Translations under genes and position numbers: made by a program
The notes under the pieces: generated by a model
What the model was told of the DNA's origin: nothing
Database searches by the model: none
Seen by the model: the letters and a program-made list of their open reading frames with translations, nothing else
Shown: one piece after another, positions 55,461 to 64,000 of the stretch
Position numbering within the stretch: position 1 is the stretch's first letter
Layout: the number at the start of each line of letters is the position of its first letter
Source of the DNA: Macrobrachium rosenbergii
Taxonomy: Eukaryota; Arthropoda; Malacostraca; Decapoda; Palaemonidae
Length of the DNA stretch: 64,000 nucleotides
NCBI RefSeq assembly: GCF_040412425.1
Contig: NC_089788.1
Span: forward strand, 62,776,720-62,840,719
Reading direction: 5' to 3'

Positions 55461-56374
55461 GCCCAGGTGGTGAATGTACTGAAAGACTAATACTGAATTC
55501 TTCTTTTGTCTGTTACACAAAGAATGTTGAATGTAGGGACATTTAAAGCCAGTAGGTTTGAGTTTCTATGTGACTTGTGGGTTTGTATGAAGGAAAATTA
55601 ATTGTGCTTTACTGTACAAAAGTTCATTATTGATGAAATAAGCTTATGACCCAAGTTACAAGTATCTTGCTTTTGTTTGGTGCATATGACAAACACTGTG
55701 CTACATTAAAAGGCATATCTTTACAGCGTTGTACAGAGCGCATATTAGGTAGGGTTGTATTGAATTGTGCATGTTGTATATTGATCCATACCTACTGTAG
55801 TACTATACATTATAGGTTTAGTTAAAAGCAAGTTAGGTTTTATCCCATGTTAACAAAGTTGGGAGGTTAAGTTTTTTCACCATTGTCTGTGCATTTATAC
55901 GTTACTAAGATATCTCAGTAAAGGATGAATAGAAGTTGATGAAACTTGTACACAGTCTCTAGGTGATCAGGCCAATTAATTTTTAGAAATTGGTTCAGAG
56001 TTGACAATCTGGGTATTGTTATAAGTATTGTGTAATGTACAATACTGTATTTTACTGTGCATAATTTTTATAGCACATCTGTCTTTTGAGTACACAGTAC
56101 TGTACTTCTAAGGGATTACTGCCTTTTGCATGTCTGAAGTGGCACACTGAAAGAGGCAATGAACATTTTTGCAGCCTCCTCCTGAATTCAGCAGCTGCAC
56201 ATTGTTTTATGTATTCATTTTTTTTTTCATTGCACTTGGTCTCTTTCAATCTAACTTTCAAAACTTAAATGAGATATTGCTCTAATTTTCACCCCCAATT
56301 TATGACCAAATCATTCAGGTGAGTTGTATGAAAATCTTGAAATATGACTTACTTGTCTGGTAAAACTATTTTAC

Positions 56375-56412
<38 letters not shown>

Positions 56413-57143
56413 CACTTTAAAGGTTGTGTTTTTCACAGTAAACAGTCAGCCTCTGCTTTATTTTGCTCTGTAAATGTTGGTTTGGCTGAATTAGGCCCCT
56501 CATCATGGTATACTCAAGTTCAAACTGTTCTGGAAGTCATCTTTTAATCAGGTGTGGTTATATATGTCTGTATGCCTATGAAGGATACACTTGGATTCCA
56601 TTTTTTTTGTAAGAATGGTTTCAGTGTACCATATATTATTATTTAGATTGCCTTTGTCTAGGTGTTACTTCTTAGTTTGTACAGTATTAGATGGGTTTTA
56701 TCTTCATTGAAAACTTAGTTTTGGACACTACTTTGTTGATAACAGTTAAATTATGTCTTCATTTGGTAATGAAGAGTTTTGCTTGTTTATTTGGAATAGG
56801 CTTTACAATAGCAATTTCTACCTGTTTGGTAGATGATAAACTATATTTGAGGTGCTCAGTCTGCTTGTGCTTAATGTTGTCTTTTTAAAACCCCTTGTAT
56901 TTTCTATAGTGACCAATTAATCTATGTACAATAAACCCCCAGTAGAGTTCAGAGGTCTGGTTAAACAAATCATTTATAACTAACTAACTAATTCGCCGGT
57001 GATGGGTACCACAACCCTCTGCGGATAGGTAAAATCCCCAAAAAATGCTTATAACTGCATATTTAAACAGGTCAGACACCGAAGACTACCTATAAAAACA
57101 TTTATAACTGCCTATTTAATGGTTTCAAAACCAAATGTATACC
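55461..57143. other. No gene seen; contains an AAT microsatellite
   Basis: AT-rich sequence, possibly MPDU1 intron 3 or downstream flank. Only the (AAT)n run at 56375-56409 stands out. Confidence 0.5.
56375..56409. repeat. (AAT)n microsatellite
   Basis: About 11-12 uninterrupted AAT units. Confidence 0.95.
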
Positions 57144-57965
57144 TTAACCCTTAAGGGACGGCATAATTTATCAATGTGCAGCACCCCACACCGGGGAAAC
57201 TTTGAGGTCGGCAAAATAAAAAAATAAAAATCCCATTAATGGAAAGAGAATGACATGTGCATGCACACTGTATAAAAAAAACTCTAAAGAATTTTCCCTA
57301 CCTTCCACGAGAAGTTAAAAATGACTATTTACAACCCCTTGTGGGTCCTCATTTACAAGACAATCGTAAATTTTACTAACTTATATATGTTTTTTCTAAT
57401 AAATAAATTTATTGTATTTTGTAAAATTATTATTACTGTTCACACAATATCAAAACAGATAAGGAATAAAACCAGTAACAAATTTTTTGCATATTTGTTG
57501 AAAAATATACATGTAAATTTACGAGAAGGAAGATTCAGTAACTTTTTTTTTACTTTTACATGCTTTTTCTAATATTTCTTTGCAATTTTCTTTGTAAAAT
57601 TACATTTACAACAGACATACTATCGTAAAAGACAAAAACAAAAAACAACAGCAACCCCTTCGTATATTTACAAGCAAATTTACAAAAAGACTCTTGAGAA
57701 AGAGATGCAGTACTTCTCCCCCCTTCAAGTCAGAAGCATTACTGACGACTGAAAAGACGTCTGCGGCAACTGGCCCGACTCTCAAGTCAGTATAAAAGTT
57801 GCCATTAGTGAATGTATAGCATATAGAAGTATTGGCACCTCTCTCTCGCCTCATTCTTACCATATCAGTGGTGCGTAATATTGTTTAACACTCAGGCTCA
57901 ATCCGTCCACCTCCCCAATCCTGTTTTACTTCACACTGAGGCTCAATCCGTCCCTTAAGGGTTAA
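57144..57965. mobile_element. piggyBac-type MITE with intact TTAA duplications
   Basis: The left is TTAA|CCCTTAAGGGACGG and the right is CCGTCCCTTAAGGG|TTAA: perfect 14-bp inverted termini with TTAA target duplications at 57144-57147 and 57962-57965. The interior is about 814 bp with no transposase; near the right end 'tgaggctcaatccgtcc' is directly repeated. It is related in its termini to the element at 11001-13230. Confidence 0.85.
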
Positions 57966-59639
57966 ACTATCATCCTACACTAAATATACCTTAAACTATT
58001 ATCCTAAAACATTTTAATATTTCAAATTCATCTTACAACATTACACTTAAAACTACTGTATATGGATTATGGCTAAGTGTGAAAGCTAAACTCAAGTCCC
58101 CCCTACATTCAGTCAGAGCCATTTCTTTCATTGGGTATTGAGGGTGTCCCATTTTCTTTTTACAGAACAGGGGAAACACTAGAATTTACAGCTTCAGTAT
58201 AGTATAGTATTTACTTTAATATTAAGATATTTCTAAGCAAGAGCTCTGCACGACTATTACCTTGGAGATTGATTTTTCCTTTACTTTTAGTGAAGAAGGT
58301 GGTGGTTTTATTTTCAATTAATTATTATTAACCCCATATCTACCCATTATGGTTGGGGAACCTTTGGAACGCTGGGTTTTGAAAACGGAAGAAAGATGGA
58401 CCTCCAGGTTGTTATGGAATGGTTCCACACATACGCAAGTCATCAGGGAGCCATATGTGACCTGATTCTTGGTCATATAAAGGTTCTACCAGTACAAATG
58501 AAATGCGTAAGACACAATTAACACATGTAATTTCCTTAATAATTACACAGGGTCCTGTTGCTAATATTACGCTACTTAATTATGCAACTATAGTCGGAAG
58601 GTACTCTGAGGTGACACACCGATCACTGTCTTAGGAATGCGCCCCAACCTGTTGACCGTTAAACCCTTACTGCTCATTAACTTTTCAAACTGAACTTGCT
58701 TAGGTCATAGACCTCAGCTGATTGGTCTCTTATAATCGTAAGGAACCAATAAGGGTCTTCAATGTATGGCACTCATTTGAATTGCCCACGCCAAACCCCA
58801 ATGATTGTATGACATTCGACGAATCAGTAGTATCTGTTCGTTATTTTCTGATCACAAAGACTTACAAACAACTAGCAGATTTTCTGTTATGTTTCAAACA
58901 TGAATTTCTATATAGATCAGTTCACCACTTCCCCCTAAAAGTTCTGTCTCGCAGGACTCGCAACACTATTTTTCTTTTTTTTTTCCATTAGTTTCTCTGC
59001 TATTTGTGCACTGCCATTTGAGTACCATACCTCCCGACATGTGTTATCAATAATTCATGCAGAAACAAAAACTAAAATTTAGCAGGCCAGTGTAAAATTG
59101 CACAGTTACAATTGGCAATTTACAGAGTTATGAATTCCATGCATTACACTGCTATGAATTTTTTTTTTTTATAAAAAAATAATTATATAGGATCAATGGA
59201 TAATTTTTCACTCCACACATTAACACACACAATTTTCTGAGAATTGGATTGTAATAACCTGCAGTTCAGATAATCAAAACAAGGCAAAAACCAGATTACT
59301 GTTAATCATCAAGACAAAATAATTTTGTTAAAATCACAGAAACAATAAAAAGAACAAATGACATCAAATAGACATGAATAAAATCAACCACAAAATATGA
59401 AATAAAAGATCATGGAATGCAAGTTCATAGACAGGTTTATGATGTTTTCTTTCCACAACAGAACATGACACCAGTATTTGTAACCTTCGTCTATATGCAT
59501 GTTGGGTGCACTGTTAATGATCTCCAGACATGCTTGCACATCATCTTCACTCTCCTTCCCCAGATAGCCAGGCAGTTCCGGGAAAAAGGGGTACTGGCTT
59601 ATTCAGGGCCACATCAAGACACCTTCTCTGACGGGATGC
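57966..59639. other. No gene seen between MITE and gypsy element
   Basis: AT-rich sequence. The downstream end of the gypsy element, including any LTR, should lie here or near 59400-59830, but I could not identify a terminal repeat because the second LTR is outside the window. Confidence 0.4.
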
Positions 59640-60200
59640 CTATGTGATAGGTGGTACTCGCCTTGGACACCAGTTTTAATATGCTTGATCACCGTGGTGT
59701 CATTTTTAATTTCTTTCACAAGTTACGGTCCTAAGTAGATGATCCCAAGTTTATGTTTCTTTCGTTGCAGCCTTTTCAGATAGATTCTGACCCGTATTTG
59801 TATCTTAGATACAAAATATGATCGCTGATCATATTATGTCTGATACTTTTCATTGGCCCTCAACAGAAGCATCTGCTTTGTCTGAAACACTCTTTGGGTC
59901 AGGTTACAGAACATCACCTGGTATTGTTTGACGGGTTCCGTTTCTGATAACCGAAAATCACCGCTAACCGAAAATAATTTTCGGTAAAGTTCTATTGGCG
60001 GGTCCATGATCATGGTATATGGCAATGAAGGGTCCTGTCCATGCACTAAAAAGTGCCATAAAACGGGTATCTCTTATGGAGCTGTTATATGTCATATTAT
60101 ATGGCAAGTTCCTGCCATTGGCAAAAAAATAAAGGTATCTCTTACCCACTGATTCGGACTGTCTGCTACTAAATATTTCAAAATATTTATTTGTCTATCA
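59640..60200 (-). pseudogene. gypsy integrase C-terminal region with inserted MITE-like fragment
   Basis: Short in-frame pieces such as 'FFANGRNLPYNMTYNSS', 'SLPYTMIMDPP' and 'YQVMFCNLTQRVFQTKQML' look like the integrase C-terminus of gypsy elements. They are interrupted at about 59935-59990 by sequence unlike the rest. No intact frame. Confidence 0.45.
59935..59990. repeat. Fragment resembling the TA-flanked MITE inside the gypsy element
   Basis: 'gggttccgtttctgataacc', 'gaaaatcaccgctaaccg' and 'aaaataattttcggtaaag' resemble the interior of the MITE at 9996-10264 (for example 'gttctgttcccgac' and 'cgaaaatcggtgatag'). It is only about 55 bp, so the match is tentative. Confidence 0.35.
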
Positions 60201-60239
60201 TGTGATTCAAGTAACCCATTGACTGAAGGCCGGTAGGAT

Positions 60240-60734
60240 GCGATCGTGAAATGTTCTATATTCAACATCTTTGTTAGGTCTTATATCACTTCATTAATAA
60301 ATTCATATCCATTGTCACTGATTAACATACAGGGAAAGCCGAACTTCACCATGAATGAACACAAGGCTCTGGCAACTGATACTGCAGATTTATCCACCAT
60401 CGCATATGTGTGCATATACTGCATGAATGCATCCACCATCACACACACATACTTGAATTGCCCGTCCCGGGAGGGGGGGAAGGAAGGGTCCCACAACATC
60501 AATGTGTACTCTGGCAAATTTGATTGGCTCCACTGGCCACATTTGAGCCTTCGGAATAGTATGTCTATGGTTTTTCATGGTATTGCAGATTTGGCACTGG
60601 GAGATGAATTTTATGATATCTTTTTTCATCCCTACCCCAAAAAATGATTCTCGTGTCCTATTGAGGGACCTTTCTATACCTATATGACCTGCATAGGGAC
60701 TTAGATATATCATGTGGATGGCTTTCTCTACCAA
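60240..60734 (-). pseudogene. gypsy integrase (zinc-binding and catalytic core)
   Basis: The zinc-binding HHCC segment has 'YAGHIGIERSLNRTRESFF' and 'FISQCQICNTMKNH'. The core begins 'FARVHIDVVGPFLPP' with the first Asp, and shifts frame near 60440. It continues 'YVCVMVDAFMQYMHTYAM' and 'MLISDNGYEFINEVI' with the second Asp. The third acidic residue of the DDE triad would fall near 60210 after a stop. In the family it inserts the cDNA. Confidence 0.75.
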
Positions 60735-61079
60735 AGAGGGAGGAAGGATGGCGCGAGATCAGATATTGCCTGGTCTCTTCTCATATTTGCAAAATAAGAT
60801 ATCTCCTTCAAGGAAGAAATATCTTTGGGCACTGTTAGGAAATCGGGAAACTTGTTACTCGCACCCCTTACATAAGCCTAAACCTGTTCAATCCAGGGTT
60901 CGGATTCCTGACCCCTCATTACCTCTTGCACACTCCAACCACACAATCAGTCACACACTCACTCTCTCACTCCCAGGCATCTGCTTACTGACCCCCCTGG
61001 AGGATCAGCTCTCTTGTTCTCACAGCTGGTTCAGTTCGCGCCCCTTCTCTCTCTCTCTCTGTATCTCTTGAGTTACCAA

Positions 61080-62420
61080 ATTATTCCCACTTTCTACATA
61101 GGGTGCCTCTGAGTCATGCAACTTTTCTTTTGTCGTTGTTCCTCTCTCTTTGCTGCTCGGGTAGTAATTCCCATTATGGCACTCCTGGAGCGAGCATCAG
61201 CTACTTTGTTTTCCCTGCTATGTGTTTAATTCCCACAAATCAAACTCAAACAGTCACTCAATCCAAGGAGCCTGGGAAGTGGTTAAATCCCCTCTCTTGA
61301 ATAAATCTCTCGATGGGCGATGATTTGTATTTATTTTGACTTTGTGCTCCAGCAAAAAGTGGTGATGTCAATCCAGCATCCATAGAATCGCCAATACCTC
61401 TCTATCGAAGGTACTGTAATTCTTCTCTGCCCCTTTTAATGCTCGTGATGCAAAACAAATCGGTTTTTCATTCCCTGCATTTTCAACTTGAGAAATCGCT
61501 CCCCCAATAGCTATACCACTTGCGTTGGTAGTTACTAGAAATGGTCGATCGAACTTTGGATAAGCTGACAGTTCATTACTAGTGAGTGAAATCTTTAATT
61601 CTTGAAAAGCTATTTCTTCCTCCTGTCCCCAGTGAAAATCCGACTGTTTCCTCAATGAATTTAGTAGTCTTGCTATTTTACCAAAATATTTTATAAACTT
61701 ACGATAGTAGCCTGCGAGCCCGAGGAAACTTTCTACTTCTTTTGCATTCTTCAGTTGAGGAAATTCCTTAATTGCTGCTACTTTATCTGCACAAGGCTTA
61801 AGGCCTTTAGATGTTGCAGTGTGCCCCAAAAATTCAACTTCTTGCTGAAAGAATTTACATTTGGTTAGATTAATTTTCATACCGTGTTGCTTTAGAGCTT
61901 CTAAGACTTCAATAATGTTCTTCTTATGTTCTTCTATTATAGTCCCTATTATGATGATGTCATCTAAGTACACAAACATGCTATGCCCTAATAGCGAAGC
62001 TAATATGGACATCATAACACATGAAAACTGGGCAGAAGCATTCTTTACTCCAAAAGGAAGGTAATTATATTCAAACAGTTGATCATTAGCTATAAAGGCT
62101 TTCTTTTCTTTGCTACTCTCGTCTATAGGTATTTGATGATAACCTGGCTTTAAATCCAGGGTGGTGAAGAATTTACTATCTTTGACCTTAATCAACAATT
62201 CTTCGATAAAGGGCAATGGGAATGCATTGTCTTTTTTGATACTATTCAGCTTTCTATAATCAACAAAGCCTAAGAGAACCATCCTTCTTTTTAACCATCA
62301 CCATTGGCGAGGCCCAGGGAGATCCACTTTCTCTAATTGTCCCTTGCTCCCTTAATTTATTAATTTTGTTCTCCACTTCCTGCTGATAACAAACTGGAAT
62401 TCCATACGGCTTAGGTGTTA
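61080..62420 (-). pseudogene. gypsy reverse transcriptase and RNase H
   Basis: A 305-codon open stretch (62282-61368) carries RT motifs: 'VDYRKLNSIKKDNAFPLPFI', 'FFTTLDLKPGYHQIPI', 'FEYNYLPFGVKNA', 'FVYLDDIII' (YLDD intact) and 'KCKFFQQEVEFLGHTAT'. Then come the connection 'GLAGYYRKFIKYF' and RNase H 'TTNASGIAIGGAISQ', where the first catalytic Asp (T-D-A-S) is Asn. RT begins upstream in another frame (a frameshift near 62265). RNase H continues leftward past a stop at 61368 in shifted frames, to an 'ADARSRS'-like motif near 61180. Confidence 0.85.
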
Positions 62421-62779
62421 TTGGTGGTTGATCCCCGGTCTCTATAACAAAAAGGAAAATTATTTATTCTGCCTAGGGTTTCGTCACCAATCGTGATTAC
62501 ATTTTAATAACTTTCAATAATTTCCTTGACAATATTTTGATAAGTAACAGGGGTAGACCCACCAGCTGTTTGCAGGAGTCTGTCTAGACATTCTTCACCA
62601 TGACCCTGATGCATGCTACTCAAGGTCGTGAGTTTGTGAGAAGCATCTGTTATTTCACAGGCTTCAAGGTCGCATATTGACCCACTGTCTTATACGATAC
62701 GCTGATCGCTAACTTTAATAAATGGCACATTAACCTCGCCGTGTGTTACCTTGCTCAGACCCAGAATGATAAAATCTTC

Positions 62780-63300
62780 TCATTGCAGATGGGGTCTGAT
62801 CATAACTAAGGTGCCATCCAGTAAGTTATGTGCGGTTGTCATGGTGAGGGACGAGAGGGTCTGGGTGGTGCCACATCTCCTGCCTCTGGGGTGGCAGGTA
62901 CTTCCTTCCCACCACCCTTCGATCTTAGGGAGACACTTAGGCACCTCGGTCTGTCCCCCCTCTGTGGGGATTCGTTGTCCTTTTAAACATACTTCGATCC
63001 CCTTCCCATCTGTGCCAACTATTATTATTTTGTTCCTATCCACAAAATCAATTCCTAAAATAACTGAAATTCCTTCTACTTGTAATGCTGGTACTACATA
63101 GAAGGTATGTGTCATTATTTGCCCATCGATGGTTACCTGCTGCTTCACAGTCCTCTGGGTTACCATCCAATGGCCTCCTGCTGTATTAAAACTAAACAAC
63201 CTTTCGTAGGCTGCACCAACCCTGTCACTAGGTGGTGTTCTAACAAAGACACTAGCACTTATGTCGATCAATGCCCTTTCCTGTCGCTCTCATAACCATA
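62780..63300 (-). pseudogene. gypsy aspartic protease, active-site motif altered
   Basis: The region before RT contains 'LIDISASVFVRTP' where the family has D-T/S-G-A, then 'TIDGQIMTHTFYVVP' and 'VILGIDFVDRNKIII', the typical flap and LG-x-DF segments of gypsy proteases. The active-site triplet reads Asp-Ile-Ser instead of Asp-Thr/Ser-Gly, so it is probably inactive. Confidence 0.65.
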
Positions 63301-63689
63301 TTTGCACAATCGGCATCGCGACCTCCTTCGCGGATTGAGGGCATGTGATAGGCTCTTGCATTACCTTCCCTCCTGGCACCCTCAACATTTGGGTAGGGTA
63401 GTGACAGTTGATGGAGGCTTTTCCACTACTTCTTGCGGGTGTTGGTTGACTCCCCTAACTCCCCAACAAGGCGTCCCTTGTTCTGCTGGGGGCACGGTGG
63501 TTGTTTGGACCTGATGAGCGTGGGTGTAGTTGGGGGTCCTCCCAACTCTTCCTCAATGCCGCCTTCTCCTTCCTTTCCTTCGTGCAGGGGAGTGTTGTTC
63601 CACTGGCCGTCGTTGTTTTTTGAACAAGTGTTCACAAGGTGGTCTGTTGCATTGCATCAAAAATAATGTCGTGGCTCAGTGAGAGAGGG

Positions 63690-63735
63690 GCACTTGGTCC
63701 TCAGGTGGCCTTCCCTTCCACACTGCCAGCCACAG
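63690..63735 (-). pseudogene. gypsy gag zinc-knuckle remnant
   Basis: The peptide 'CGWQCGREGHLRTKCP' on the minus strand has the C...C-x4-H-x4-C form of a retroviral-type nucleocapsid knuckle. The surrounding gag frame is not preserved. Confidence 0.5.
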
Positions 63736-64000
63736 CCAACCGTTTTATCCCTGGTTGGTTTCCCCTATCCTCTTAGAGGTCCCTGGGTGCGTGACCCTGC
63801 CCTTTGGATGGTGGGTGGGGCTGGCTGAGGACTCGCTTGGTCAGGTTGTTTAATCGTTGCAACAAACAGGGGGGGAGGTAGTCTGTCCCCTCCCTCTTGC
63901 TTGTTGGCATTGTTCATGGTCTAACTGAAGTTGAACCTTCAGCAGCAAGGCTTGTAAGGGCTCTCATCACCAATAAGGAATCCCACTGTGTAGGTGGAAA

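Larger units (their letters stand above)
59640..64000 (-). mobile_element. Ty3/gypsy LTR retrotransposon, decayed, running off the right edge
   Basis: Minus-strand order: gag zinc knuckle (about 63735-63690), protease (about 63300-62780), RT (about 62420-61600), RNase H (about 61600-61080), integrase (60734-60240) and integrase C-terminal remnants (to about 59640). Protease-RT-RNase H-integrase order defines Ty3/gypsy. Multiple frameshifts and changed catalytic residues show an old copy. LTRs are not seen. It is antisense to the MPDU1-like gene, if that gene extends this far. Confidence 0.85.

Noticed and set aside
60834..61290. A solo LTR inserted between gypsy RNase H and integrase, starting with TGTTAGG
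   Set aside because: The minus-strand translation across this stretch still gives broken but recognisable gypsy linker residues, so it is internal pol sequence.

Overview
The window is eukaryotic, AT-rich, intron-rich and dominated by transposable elements. It has no bacterial-style operons. A decapod crustacean or a close arthropod relative is the best guess, by inference: several DIRS-type tyrosine-recombinase retrotransposons, arthropod-type TTAGG motifs, a tRNA-derived SINE, long (CT)n runs, and two conserved animal genes with very long introns.

Two host genes lie head to head. On the minus strand, five coding exons (29066 down to 9716) encode a TEX264-like ER-membrane protein; every splice phase between them agrees. 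On the plus strand, three coding exons (32577-32664, 41932-42130, 51784-51988) encode the N-terminal two thirds of an MPDU1-like PQ-loop protein, again with agreeing phases. Their start codons are about 3.5 kb apart, and the gap holds a degenerate ~60-bp minisatellite. The 3' ends of both genes were not found.

Almost everything else is mobile DNA. Left edge: a minus-strand pseudogene of a PIN-like/CXC protein family (843-2716) abuts a DIRS gag-RT fragment (2717-5345), which is fused to a second truncated DIRS copy (5346-9115). TEX264 introns: a TA-flanked MITE, a piggyBac-type non-autonomous element carrying a ~380-bp satellite, a 2.6-kb DIRS derivative lacking pol and recombinase, and a 6.6-kb full-length DIRS interrupted by a SINE. 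MPDU1 introns: a DIRS lacking RT/RNase H (36348-41741), a nearly complete 7.2-kb DIRS of another subfamily (42297-49525), satellites, microsatellites, a very decayed retroelement, a second piggyBac-type MITE, and a minus-strand Ty3/gypsy element running off the right edge.

The DIRS copies show the hallmark inverted terminal repeats plus an internal complementary region, with the order ORF1 (Cys/His module plus gag), RT, RNase H, methyltransferase-like region, tyrosine recombinase. Each copy confidently placed inside a host intron is in the sense orientation of its host gene. All element ORFs carry frameshifts, stops or lost catalytic residues, so none looks autonomous as read here.
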